This document shows positions 26,351-34,710 of a DNA stretch of 51,362 nt, one piece after another; within the stretch, counting starts at the first letter, position 1, and each line of letters starts with the position of its first letter. Source of the stretch: an uncultured Bacteroidota bacterium (lineage in GTDB: Bacteria > Bacteroidota > Bacteroidia > Bacteroidales > 4484-276). The notes beneath the pieces are model-generated. The model worked only from the letters and a program-made list of their open reading frames with translations, had not been told where the DNA came from and did not search any database. Position numbers and translations under genes: made by a program. Location: assembly GCA_903944895.1 (NCBI GenBank), contig CAJATL010000347.1:1-51362 (forward strand), written 5' to 3'.

Positions 26351-26962
26351 TTACAATATTTTCCAGCCCAGCGAAACAGCAAACATGTTATTTTTCGAGT
26401 TGAAACTGAAACCTTCAACTTCCTGAATTACTTCATTAAGTCCCATCTGGTACCTGATATCCAGGGTAAACATCAAAATATCAGCACCGGCTCCAATATT
26501 AAATCCCCAGAGCATGTCTTCGATATCAGATTCTTTGATAGGATTAATAAAATTGTCGGGGTCGGATGTTGAAACAGTTGAGTTTGTTACGATTGTGGCA
26601 GATGGCCCGGCTAAAACCCTGATGTTTCCGACGCCAAGATTAATAATTCTCCAACCAACAATAACAGGAATTTCGATGGATTTCATTTCGACTTCCTGTT
26701 TAATGGGTTTTACATCGCCTATCTGTGGTTTTTTATAAACACCGCCTGAGGTCAACCAGTTGATTTCGGGCTGTAAGTAAATCTTTGATCCCAGGCGGAC
26801 AAAGACACCAAAGTTAAAATTACTCGACGCATCCGATTCAATCTGGTCAAGGTCGGTAGTGAGTTTTGAAGTATTGAACCCGATTTTTGGTCCAATCGAA
26901 AACTGTCCGAAGGCAAAGCCTGATGCCAAGAACAGGATAAAAATAAAAGTGATTTTTTTCAT
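26351..26962 (-). CDS. Outer-membrane beta-barrel protein, PorT-like
   Basis: A 203-residue protein with a signal peptide (MKKITFIFILFLASGFAFGQ). The mature chain shows alternating beta strands of the PF13568/OMP_b-brl type: FSIGPKIGFNTSKL at the start, then SKIYLQPEINWLTSGGVY, GVGNIRVLAGPSATIV and a final strand ending in MFAVSLGWKIL with a terminal aromatic/hydrophobic pattern. Many Bacteroidota carry several of these barrels with unknown function. It is divergent from the second barrel gene at 27177 across a 214-base spacer. Confidence 0.82.
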   Translation of the reverse strand: MKKITFIFILFLASGFAFGQFSIGPKIGFNTSKLTTDLDQIESDASSNFNFGVFVRLGSKIYLQPEINWLTSGGVYKKPQIGDVKPIKQEVEMKSIEIPVIVGWRIINLGVGNIRVLAGPSATIVTNSTVSTSDPDNFINPIKESDIEDMLWGFNIGAGADILMFTLDIRYQMGLNEVIQEVEGFSFNSKNNMFAVSLGWKIL

Positions 26963-27121
26963 AATCTGTAAATTTTATGTTTATTGATTTGTAAGCAAAA
27001 ATAACAAGTTTCGTGACTGATAAAATTATTTTGAGAAAATAAACCCATTTTGTCACCAAAACAGCCAATTCTTTTCAAAACTTCTGACAATCCACGAAAT
27101 AGATGTTTTTAATGAAATCGA

Positions 27122-27151
27122 TTTGTTACTCCTTCAGTTTGATTAATTTTG
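27122..27151 (+). promoter_or_regulatory. Promoter of the beta-barrel-nadE operon
   Basis: TTTG at 27122-27125, an 18-base spacer and TAATTTTG at 27144-27151: a good match to the Bacteroidota -33/-7 consensus. The predicted start lies about 20 bases before the gene at 27177. A TATTTTTG box on the opposite strand at 26996-27003 probably serves the divergent barrel gene. Confidence 0.7.
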
Positions 27152-27176
27152 CTGGCTACTCAAAAAAGTCAGTTTT

Positions 27177-27884
27177 ATGAAAAAGTCAGTTTTATTAGCG
27201 GTTATTGGTGTTTTGTTTGCCTTGCAGCCTGCATTTTCTCAATTAAAACCATTCAGGTTTGGGCTAAAAGTTGCTCCAAATATTGGCTGGATTTCGCCCG
27301 ATTCGGATGAATATGAGATGGATGGCTCAGTTCCCGGTTTTTCGTGGGGTTTTGTAAGCGATTTTACGATCACCGAAAACTATTTCTTCGGCACAGGCTT
27401 CAACGTGAGTTACATCAACGGGAAATTAAATTATCCCCATCAGCAAACCATTGGAGAGGACACCGTTTTAGTGGTTGGGACGCTTAATCGCACGTACAAC
27501 CTGCGTTATATCGATATTCCGCTTACGCTGAAAATGAAAACCAATAAATTTGGCAGCATGCAGTATTACGGGCAGATTGGTTTTTCGGCAGGTGTAAACA
27601 TCAAAGCCAAATCGCAGGACGAATTCTCTTATCAGGTTGATAATTACTACGAAAGCGAAAGTTCAAAACATAATATTTCGGATGATGTTACACAGTTTAA
27701 AGGATCGATGGTTCTGGGCGCAGGCCTCGAATATTACCTTGATAATTCAACATCTATCATAGCCGGAATTACCTATTTTAACGGCTTGTCCAACATTCTG
27801 AAAGGCGACAACACCGTTGATCCGATGATCAGTCAAAAAGCTGTGCCTCATTACATTGAAATTACCTTCGGAGTCATTTTTTAA
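27177..27884 (+). CDS. Outer-membrane beta-barrel protein, PorT-like
   Basis: A 235-residue protein with a signal peptide ending in PAFSQ. The mature part has the PF13568-like pattern: FRFGLKVAPNIGWISPDSDE, YFFGTGFNVSYINGKLNYP, YIDIPLTLKMKTN, YYGQIGFSAGVNI and a C-terminal strand ending IEITFGVIF. Divergent from the similar gene at 26351-26962 but only distantly alike. nadE begins 11 bases after its stop, so the two genes are almost certainly cotranscribed; the functional reason for pairing a barrel with NAD synthesis is not evident. Confidence 0.83.
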   Translation: MKKSVLLAVIGVLFALQPAFSQLKPFRFGLKVAPNIGWISPDSDEYEMDGSVPGFSWGFVSDFTITENYFFGTGFNVSYINGKLNYPHQQTIGEDTVLVVGTLNRTYNLRYIDIPLTLKMKTNKFGSMQYYGQIGFSAGVNIKAKSQDEFSYQVDNYYESESSKHNISDDVTQFKGSMVLGAGLEYYLDNSTSIIAGITYFNGLSNILKGDNTVDPMISQKAVPHYIEITFGVIF

Positions 27885-27895
27885 TTGAGATTTTT

Positions 27896-29545
27896 ATGAA
27901 AATTGCCCTGGCGCAAATAAATTATCATATTGGTAATTTCGAAAGTAATGTCGAAAAGATAAAAACCGCAATCAGGCAGGCTAAGGACAGTGGCGCCGAT
28001 CTGGTGGTTTTTGCCGAGTTAGCCGTTTCCGGGTATCCTCCACGCGACTTTCTGGAATTCGACGACTTCATTAACAAATGCCAGCAGGCAATCACCGACA
28101 TTGCGACCAAATGCAAAGGCATTGCCGCCATTGTTGGCTCACCTACAAAAAATCCTGAATTTCATGGCAAGAACCTGTTTAATTCGGCCTATTTTTTAGC
28201 CGATGGAAAAGTTCGGAATGTGAGGCACAAAACGCTGCTCCCTAATTATGATGTTTTTGATGAATACCGCTATTTTGAACCCAATAAAAAATTCAGCATC
28301 ATCGAATACAAGGAGACAAAAATTGCCCTTACGATTTGTGAAGATCTCTGGAATATCGGCCACGATCCTTTGTACACGGTAAATCCAATGGATGAACTCA
28401 TCGGCCAGGAGCCGGATTTTATGATCAATATTGCAGCTTCGCCATTTAACTACAATCAGCACCAAACCAGGAACTGCATCTTAAAGAAGAATGTAAAAAA
28501 GTATGGGATACCTTTGTTTTATGTCAATCACGTGGGTGCTCAAACTGAGTTGCTTTTTGACGGAGGCTCGCAGGTTATCGACGGGAACGGCCAATTGATT
28601 GATGAACTGAGCTATTTTGAAGAAGATTTCCGGATTTTTGATACGAACAACCTTGAGCCATCGCAGTTACCAAAACCCATCGAAAAATATCCGGCCGACA
28701 ATATTAAGATCGGCCTGATCCACGATGCGCTGGTGATGGGAATCAGGAACTATTTCCAGAAATTAGGTTTTACAAAAGCCATACTTGGACTTTCTGGTGG
28801 CATCGATTCAGCACTGACACTGGTTTTGGCTGTTGAGGCGCTTGGCAGCGAAAATGTACTTTCGGTGATGTTGCCGTCACAGTTTTCGTCGGATCATTCG
28901 GTGAATGATTCAAAAACATTAATCGAAAACCTGGGATCACCGGCTGAAATTATCATTATCGAAGAGGCTTATCAGGCTTTTGAGCATTCATTAAAGCCAA
29001 TTTTTAAAAATTTGCCGTTTGGCCTTGCTGAAGAAAACCTTCAGGCGCGCATTCGTGGTGTTTTGCTGATGGCGCTTTCGAATAAATTCGGGTACATTTT
29101 GCTCAACACTTCCAACAAAAGTGAGGCCGCCGTTGGTTATGGAACGCTGTACGGCGATATGTGCGGCGGGCTTTCGGTGTTGGGAGATGTTTACAAAACC
29201 GAGGTTTTCGGGCTTGCGCGCTATATTAACAGCGAAAAGGAAATTATCCCCGAAAACATCATTACAAAACCGCCTTCTGCCGAATTGAGGCCGGATCAGA
29301 AAGATTCTGATTCGTTGCCTGAATACGATATTCTCGACAAAATTCTTTTCCAGTACATCGAGCAGCGGCAAGGCCCCAAAGAGTTGATTGAAATGGGTTT
29401 TGATGAGGCTGTTGTAAAGAAAACGCTGAAACTTGTAAATACAAACGAGTACAAGCGTCATCAAACGCCACCGATTTTGAGGGTTTCCCCCAAGGCTTTC
29501 GGCATGGGGCGCCGCATGCCCATTGTAGGAAAGTACCTGGCATAA
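27896..29545 (+). CDS. nadE: Glutamine-dependent NAD+ synthetase
   Basis: A 549-residue bifunctional enzyme completing NAD+ synthesis from deamido-NAD+. The N-terminal nitrilase-type glutaminase (about 1-260) has the Glu-Lys-Cys triad in VFAELAVSGYPP, RHKTLLPNYDVFDEYRYF and LTICEDLW. The C-terminal synthetase has the PP-loop LGLSGGIDSALTLVLAVEAL near residue 300 and the family segments LNTSNKSEAAVGYGTLYGDM and KPPSAELRPDQKDSD. Length suits the shorter two-domain type. A bidirectional terminator follows immediately. Confidence 0.96.
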   Translation: MKIALAQINYHIGNFESNVEKIKTAIRQAKDSGADLVVFAELAVSGYPPRDFLEFDDFINKCQQAITDIATKCKGIAAIVGSPTKNPEFHGKNLFNSAYFLADGKVRNVRHKTLLPNYDVFDEYRYFEPNKKFSIIEYKETKIALTICEDLWNIGHDPLYTVNPMDELIGQEPDFMINIAASPFNYNQHQTRNCILKKNVKKYGIPLFYVNHVGAQTELLFDGGSQVIDGNGQLIDELSYFEEDFRIFDTNNLEPSQLPKPIEKYPADNIKIGLIHDALVMGIRNYFQKLGFTKAILGLSGGIDSALTLVLAVEALGSENVLSVMLPSQFSSDHSVNDSKTLIENLGSPAEIIIIEEAYQAFEHSLKPIFKNLPFGLAEENLQARIRGVLLMALSNKFGYILLNTSNKSEAAVGYGTLYGDMCGGLSVLGDVYKTEVFGLARYINSEKEIIPENIITKPPSAELRPDQKDSDSLPEYDILDKILFQYIEQRQGPKELIEMGFDEAVVKKTLKLVNTNEYKRHQTPPILRVSPKAFGMGRRMPIVGKYLA

Positions 29546-29572
29546 AAAAACCGGAGTCAGCTCCGGCTTTTC
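29544..29572. terminator. Bidirectional terminator
   Basis: CCGGAG (29551-29556) pairs with CTCCGG (29561-29566). A T-rich tail follows on the plus strand and seven A (29544-29550) precede it, giving a T run on the minus strand. It separates nadE from the convergent OmpA-like gene. Confidence 0.85.
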
Positions 29573-29590
29573 TGTCTTAAAATTTTATTA

Positions 29591-30970
29591 TTATTTGGTT
29601 ATCATCAGGATTTCAACCCGCCGGTTGGCTTTTTTACCTTCCGGTGTTTCGTTTGTGGCCATTGGTACTGAGCTTCCAAAACCTTTAACTTCGAGCCGGC
29701 TTGCTTCCACTCCGCGGGAAGTAAAATATTCCTTTACACTTTGCGCTCTTTTTAACGAAAGCTGCTTGTTAAGTTCATCAGGACCGGTATTGTCGGTATG
29801 GCCATTAATCGTGAAACTGATTTGAGGATATTCGTTCATCACATCAAGAATATTGTTTAAACTTGGGTAAGATTCCTCTAAAATCAGAGCTTTCGAGGAT
29901 TGGAAGAGTACGTTTTTTGCATTGAAGTTAATTTTGCTTTCTTTCTCTTTAGGAATAATAACATCGGCTGAAGTTCCTGATTTATCAGGACAACCACCAT
30001 TTTCGACTGTTCCCGGCTCATTTTTGCAGGCATCGTATTTATCGGGGATACCATCGTTATCAGCATCCGGACAGCCTTTTGTTTCTGGGGTTCCTTTTTC
30101 CTGTGGACATTCATCTTCACTATCGATTACCCCATCCCCGTCAGCATCAGGACAACCATTTAATTCGGCTTTTCCTGGTTCACAGGGGCATTTATCTTTA
30201 CTATCGGGAATTCCATCCCGGTCAAAGTCAGGGCACCCATGTGCTTCGGCTACTCCATAATCTCTCGGACAATTATCAAGGGTGTCCACAATTCCATCGT
30301 GGTCATAATCCGGGCAGCCCTGGAATTTCTCAAGACCCGGAATCTCCGGACATCGGTCGTATTTGTTTGCAATCCGGTCTTTATCCTTATCAAGCATGTT
30401 TCCGAACTTCACAATCAATCCTGCCGAATAATGAAAGTAATCGTTCCAGTCGACCATAAATTCATACGAACCTTCGGCATTTATTCCGATGTAATCATTT
30501 ATCCAAATATTTACGCCAACACCCGTTGATTGGGCAACATAAACCAGATCATTAACCGAAGAACCATTCACACCAAGAAAAACATATGGATCGACGCGGC
30601 TTGTTTCCTTAAGCAGATAACCATTGGCAAATTTGTACTCAATCTGGGTTCCCAATCTCCAGAAGAAATCACTTGTAACGGTTGTTTCGGTTGGGATTGC
30701 GTTCATTTTTGCAGGTTCAATAATAATGGTCGAAAATTCGGCACTTACAACAAAAGAATTTGATAACATCCTTCCGATCTTAGCCTGTGAAGGCATGTGT
30801 TTTCCCATCCAGGTAGCATGGGTCAACTGATCCCCCAAAGGTAGTAACACCGAATTGAAATCGGCATAATTTGTACTGACACCTAAAATCCAGGGGTGAT
30901 AAATATTTTGTGCTTTTGCCGAAAATAAAGTCATAACAAACACAAATCCAATAAATAATAATTTCTTCAT
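29591..30970 (-). CDS. OmpA family protein with thrombospondin type-3 repeats (copy 1)
   Basis: A 459-residue outer-membrane protein. A signal peptide (cut near AKAQ) precedes an N-terminal beta-barrel of about 190 residues ending in YHFSAGLIVKFG-like sequence (YSAGLIVKFGN). Five calcium-binding TSP3 repeats follow (DxDxDGxxD with CP pairs, e.g. DYDHDGIVDTLDNCP), about residues 195-325. The C-terminal OmpA domain, with NGHTDNTGPDELN and RAQSVKEYFTSRGV, should bind peptidoglycan. The next gene upstream is a close paralogue with the same architecture, so this is a tandem duplication. Promoter at 31022-31054. Confidence 0.92.
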   Translation of the reverse strand: MKKLLFIGFVFVMTLFSAKAQNIYHPWILGVSTNYADFNSVLLPLGDQLTHATWMGKHMPSQAKIGRMLSNSFVVSAEFSTIIIEPAKMNAIPTETTVTSDFFWRLGTQIEYKFANGYLLKETSRVDPYVFLGVNGSSVNDLVYVAQSTGVGVNIWINDYIGINAEGSYEFMVDWNDYFHYSAGLIVKFGNMLDKDKDRIANKYDRCPEIPGLEKFQGCPDYDHDGIVDTLDNCPRDYGVAEAHGCPDFDRDGIPDSKDKCPCEPGKAELNGCPDADGDGVIDSEDECPQEKGTPETKGCPDADNDGIPDKYDACKNEPGTVENGGCPDKSGTSADVIIPKEKESKINFNAKNVLFQSSKALILEESYPSLNNILDVMNEYPQISFTINGHTDNTGPDELNKQLSLKRAQSVKEYFTSRGVEASRLEVKGFGSSVPMATNETPEGKKANRRVEILMITK

Positions 30971-31021
30971 CTGCTACTATTTAATTAAAAAGAAGATACA
31001 ATTCCCTAAAAAAGCCAATTT

Positions 31022-31054
31022 CAAAAATACGCTATTTTTTTATGTGAAAACAAA
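31022..31054 (-). promoter_or_regulatory. Promoter of OmpA/TSP3 copy 1
   Basis: On the minus strand, TTTG (31054-31051), a 21-base spacer and TATTTTTG (31029-31022): a near-consensus Bacteroidota promoter about 50 bases before the start codon. It shows copy 1 can be expressed independently of copy 2. Confidence 0.7.
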
Positions 31055-31077
31055 GTGAGTAATTATGAAACCAAACA

Positions 31078-31109
31078 AAAAAAGCAGAGCTTTTAAACTC
31101 TGCTTTTTT
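31078..31109. terminator. Terminator after OmpA/TSP3 copy 2
   Basis: GCAGAG (31084-31089) pairs with CTCTGC (31098-31103), with A and T runs on the two sides so that it can work in either direction. It lies 20 bases beyond the stop of the minus-strand gene and would insulate the two paralogues. Confidence 0.8.
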
Positions 31110-31128
31110 CCTGATTTCTAATTGAAAA

Positions 31129-32505
31129 CTATTTCATCAAATTAATTTCAACCCTGCGGTTTTCTAATCTACCTTCGGGTGTATCATTTGTTGCAATTGG
31201 ATTTGCTTTACCAAATCCCTTTGCAGTTAACCTGCTGGCAGCAATGCCACGATCGGTAAAATATTTCTTAACTTCCTGAGCGCGGTCTTCCGAAAGTCTC
31301 ATGTTTAATTCATCACCGCCGGTATTATCAGTATATCCGTTGATAGAGAAACGGCTTGCCGGAAACTCATTCATAATTTTCAGGATATTATTCAGGTCAT
31401 TGAATGAACTCTGCTTGATATTTGATTTTCCGGTATCGAAACGAATATTTTTAGCAGCGAATTCGATAGCTTTTACTTGTTCGACAGGTGGTGGAGTTAC
31501 AACAACGGCTTCTTTAACCGGGCAGCCTTTATTTTCTTTTAATCCTTTTTCGTTAGGACATTCATCCTGTTTATCGGTGATACCGTCACCATCAGTATCA
31601 GGACAGCCGAAAGTTGTACGAGGGCCTATATCATTCGGGCATTGATCTTCCTTGTCAGGAATACCATCACCATCGGTATCAGGGCAACCTTTGAACTGAG
31701 CAATACCAGCAACTTGTGGGCATTGGTCTTCGATATCAATAATTTTATCACCATCGGTATCAGGACAACCATTAAATTCTTTAGGTCCGGCAACGGTGGG
31801 GCATTTATCGTCTTTATCCTGAATGCCGTCGTTGTCGGAATCCGGACAACCTGCAAATTCAGGAATTCCAGGAACTTCAGGACAAGCATCGTTTTTGTCA
31901 GATATTCCGTCTTTATCCATGTCGTGCTTCTTTCCAAATTTTGCAACAAGCCCAAACGAATAATGGAAATAGTCGTTGTAATCAAAAACATATTCATAAG
32001 AACCTTCAGCATTTACACCAAGCCAATCAGTAATCCAGATGTTCAAACCAACTCCGCTTGATTGGGCCAGAAAGGTCTTTTCGTTGATGTTTGAGCCATT
32101 CATACCAAGAAAAATATAAGGAGCAATACGTGCTTCTTCTTTTAGCAGAATTCCATTGGCAAATTTGTACTCAAACTGACCACCGATTCTCCAGAATTGA
32201 TCGGTTGTAAAGTCTGACTCTCTGTATGGCCATTCATTTAATTTATCTTGCTCCAATTTGATAACTGAAAACTCCGCACCAAAATTAAATGATCTGCTAA
32301 GTGATCGTGCAATTTTCAATTGTGTTGGTAGTGTCTGACCCATCCAGTTAGCATTGGTCAATTGATCGCCAAATGTCATTTCTACAGCATGAAAGTCTGC
32401 ATAATTGGTACTTATCCCGATAAGCCAGGGACGTTCGGTGTTTTGTGCCTTAACGGCAAAGGCAGCTAAAAAAACTACCACTAAAAGTAAAATTGATTTT
32501 TTCAT
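31129..32505 (-). CDS. OmpA family protein with thrombospondin type-3 repeats (copy 2)
   Basis: A 458-residue paralogue of the neighbouring gene with the same plan. It has a signal peptide (cut near VKAQ), a barrel domain opening with NTERPWLIGISTNYADFHAV, five TSP3 repeats (such as DTDGDGIPDKEDQCPN) and a C-terminal OmpA domain with NGYTDNTGGDELNMRLSEDR. The opening WxxGxSTNYADF is shared by both copies, so they are clear duplicates that have since diverged. A TAATTTTG -7 box on its strand lies at 32607-32614, about 100 bases upstream. Role: envelope integrity through outer membrane-peptidoglycan contact. Confidence 0.92.
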   Translation of the reverse strand: MKKSILLLVVVFLAAFAVKAQNTERPWLIGISTNYADFHAVEMTFGDQLTNANWMGQTLPTQLKIARSLSRSFNFGAEFSVIKLEQDKLNEWPYRESDFTTDQFWRIGGQFEYKFANGILLKEEARIAPYIFLGMNGSNINEKTFLAQSSGVGLNIWITDWLGVNAEGSYEYVFDYNDYFHYSFGLVAKFGKKHDMDKDGISDKNDACPEVPGIPEFAGCPDSDNDGIQDKDDKCPTVAGPKEFNGCPDTDGDKIIDIEDQCPQVAGIAQFKGCPDTDGDGIPDKEDQCPNDIGPRTTFGCPDTDGDGITDKQDECPNEKGLKENKGCPVKEAVVVTPPPVEQVKAIEFAAKNIRFDTGKSNIKQSSFNDLNNILKIMNEFPASRFSINGYTDNTGGDELNMRLSEDRAQEVKKYFTDRGIAASRLTAKGFGKANPIATNDTPEGRLENRRVEINLMK

Positions 32506-32801
32506 ATGTTTTAAAATTTAAATGATTTGTTAATAACTCTTTTCATTGCTCATTGTTCAATAATTCATTTTTTAATTTCTGTGCACCGGCCTTTACAAAA
32601 TTCATGCAAAATTAGATTAAAACTAAATTTATTCTTTATGTTGCTGATAAAGAATTTGTTAAAAAAACCATTCGTGAAAGAATGTCTAAGTTAAAATTCT
32701 CTTAATCCCCTTTCACCAACCAAAAGTAGAAAAATTAATGAACAAAATCAAATTACCACTAAAAGAATTTACTGGTTTTGTTTAACTTTTGTAAAAATCA
32801 A

Positions 32802-33056
32802 TTAAAAATCGAGATTTACAGCCTCAACAGATTTAATTTCGGGAATAGCCTTTTTCATTGCAGATTCGACACCATTTTTAAGCGTCATCGTGCTGTAAGG
32901 GCATGATCCGCAGGCGCCAAGCAACCTCACGTTTACCACATTGTCATCGCTAAGGTCAACAAACTCGATATCGCCGCCATCCTGCTGAAGATATGGTCTG
33001 ATTTGTCCTATAACATTAATCACTTTATCTGTAATTTCCTGCTTGTTGTTTTCCAT
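32802..33056 (-). CDS. NifU-like Fe-S scaffold/carrier protein
   Basis: An 84-residue NifU C-terminal-type protein. The signature is LLGACGSCPYSTMTLKNGVE, with the CxxC that carries a transient Fe-S cluster; the N-terminal part has LQQDGGDIEFVDL. Stand-alone NifU/NfuA domains deliver clusters to apoproteins. It sits 65 bases downstream of the Mrp ATPase on the same strand, a pairing well known in Bacteroidota, so the two probably act together in cytosolic Fe-S assembly. Confidence 0.94.
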   Translation of the reverse strand: MENNKQEITDKVINVIGQIRPYLQQDGGDIEFVDLSDDNVVNVRLLGACGSCPYSTMTLKNGVESAMKKAIPEIKSVEAVNLDF

Positions 33057-33121
33057 TTGTTTCTTATTATTTAATTTTCGATATCAATTATTTAAATGTT
33101 TACCTGAAAGTTGGTGATTTT

Positions 33122-34192
33122 TTAATGCTGCTTAAGTCTTGAAACAGGCGCCTCTTTAGCGCGCTGGATAATATTTAAAGCTAACTGTTCAAATGCTTTT
33201 GAAACCGGATTGTCCGAATTCTGCAAAGCAACAGGCTTTCCAGAGTCCCCCGATTCGCAAATACTCTGCACAAGCGGTATTTCGCCAAGAAGAGCCACAC
33301 TAGATTCTGCTGCAAGACGCTTACCACCTTCTTTACCAAAGATATAATAGCGGTTATCCGGTAATTCGGCAGGGGTGAAATACGACATGTTTTCGATCAG
33401 ACCCAAAACCGGCACTTTGATTTTTTCGCTGTTAAACATACTGAAAGCTTTTCTTGCATCGGCCAGGGCAACTTCCTGTGGGGTGCTTACAATGGCCACT
33501 CCGGTAATCGGAACTTCCTGCACCAGGGTAAGATGAATATCTCCGGTTCCGGGAGGAAGATCGAGAACAAGATAATCGAGTTCGCCCCAACTGGTGTCGT
33601 GAAGTAACTGAAGCAAAGCATTTGAGGCCATGGGGCCACGCCAGAGCAACGCCTGATTTGGATCAACAAAAAAGCCAATCGAAAGGATTTTCATACCGTA
33701 CTTTTCGATGGGAATTATCATATCGCGGCCATTGATGTTTTGTGAAACAGGTTTTGCATCAACCAGATCGAACATCAGGGGCACCGAAGGTCCATAAATA
33801 TCGGCATCGAGTAAACCAACCTTTGCCCCGGTTTTTGTAAGCGACACTGCCAGATTTGCAGCTACAGTAGATTTTCCAACACCACCTTTTCCCGAAGCAA
33901 CCGCAATAATGTATTTTACCTTGTCGAGCGGGTTTTCCTTTATTGCTTTGATGGTAATGTTGCCCCTGATCCGTACATCATTTCCAATGTTTTTTAAAAT
34001 TGCATCAACACAAGCCTGCTCAACTATTGCAGCGCTTTTATCGTTAGGCTCAGGAAAACCCAGGGTAAAACCAATTTTCTTCCCCTCAATAATGATGTCA
34101 TCCACCATGTCGAGAGAAATAATATTATCATGTTTTGGAAAGTAGATTACTTCTTTTAAAGCTTCGATAACCTGTTGTTTCGTGTAGGCCAT
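33122..34192 (-). CDS. Mrp/NBP35-type Fe-S cluster carrier ATPase
   Basis: A 356-residue P-loop ATPase of the Mrp/ApbC family. The N-terminal MIP18 (DUF59) domain covers about residues 5-85. The deviant Walker A is GKGGVGKST (residues 101-109), followed by GLLDADIYGPSVP and the Walker B segment LDYLVLDLPPGTGD. The family carries Fe-S clusters to apoproteins. The C-terminal CxxC found in E. coli Mrp is absent; the equivalent place reads ENMSYFTPAELPDNRYYIFG, as in other Bacteroidota members, so cluster binding may involve other residues. NifU-like carrier follows downstream. Confidence 0.92.
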   Translation of the reverse strand: MAYTKQQVIEALKEVIYFPKHDNIISLDMVDDIIIEGKKIGFTLGFPEPNDKSAAIVEQACVDAILKNIGNDVRIRGNITIKAIKENPLDKVKYIIAVASGKGGVGKSTVAANLAVSLTKTGAKVGLLDADIYGPSVPLMFDLVDAKPVSQNINGRDMIIPIEKYGMKILSIGFFVDPNQALLWRGPMASNALLQLLHDTSWGELDYLVLDLPPGTGDIHLTLVQEVPITGVAIVSTPQEVALADARKAFSMFNSEKIKVPVLGLIENMSYFTPAELPDNRYYIFGKEGGKRLAAESSVALLGEIPLVQSICESGDSGKPVALQNSDNPVSKAFEQLALNIIQRAKEAPVSRLKQH

Positions 34193-34307
34193 TTTTTCAG
34201 GAATATAGTAAAATGTGATTTTTTATTTTTAAGATGGCAAAAGTAATATTTTATTGAGTAAGTCAATGCTTAATCAGGTAAGTCATTACTTAATTAGGAC
34301 AGGAAGG

Positions 34308-34646
34308 TTAATCATTCAATTCGGTTGCCGGATTCCAGAAATATTTATCAAAACTTACGATCTGATCATTTTCCACGGTAATTCCTTCGCTTTCTAAAAG
34401 CTGTTTCATAATTTCGGGGCTACCAAAATGATGTTTTCCTGTTAAAAGGCCATTGCGGTTAACGACGCGGTGTGCCGGAATATTTGCGGTCGAATGATGT
34501 GAGCTGTTCATGGCCCATCCAACCATCCGCGACGAACCCTTTGTTCCGAGATATCCGGCAATTGCCCCATAACTTGTAACCCTTCCTTTGGGGATAAGTT
34601 TTACAACTTCAAATACTTTTTCGAAAAATGTGACATCCTTTTCCAT
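34308..34646 (-). CDS. Alkyltransferase-like (ATL) protein, MGMT family
   Basis: A 112-residue DNA-binding protein of the MGMT family. It has the DNA-recognition part VFEVVKLIPKGRVTSYGAIA and the arginine-finger region TKGSSRMVGWAMN. The active-site motif PCHRV reads IPAHRVV, with Ala58 in place of the acceptor Cys. It therefore cannot accept alkyl groups. Known ATL proteins bind O6-alkylguanine and flag it for nucleotide-excision repair. The short length, lacking the N-terminal MGMT domain, fits this class. It stands alone. Confidence 0.92.
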   Translation of the reverse strand: MEKDVTFFEKVFEVVKLIPKGRVTSYGAIAGYLGTKGSSRMVGWAMNSSHHSTANIPAHRVVNRNGLLTGKHHFGSPEIMKQLLESEGITVENDQIVSFDKYFWNPATELND

Positions 34647-34656
34647 AGTCGTAAAA

Positions 34657-34688
34657 ATAAAAAAGTCCCGGCAAAACCAGGACTTTTT
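34657..34688 (-). terminator. Terminator after the large T9SS cargo gene
   Basis: AAAGTCC (34662-34668) pairs with GGACTTT (34680-34686); on the minus strand the tail is T-rich (TTTTTTATTTTTA). It lies 23 bases past the stop of the 1150-residue gene. Confidence 0.75.
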
Positions 34689-34710
34689 TATTTAAAGTAT
34701 TATTGGTTAA

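Noticed and set aside
29900-30400. Periodic DNA in the OmpA/TSP3 genes as a possible CRISPR-like array
   Set aside because: The periodicity comes from in-frame thrombospondin type-3 repeats that code for DxDxDG motifs; the units are degenerate and have no spacers.
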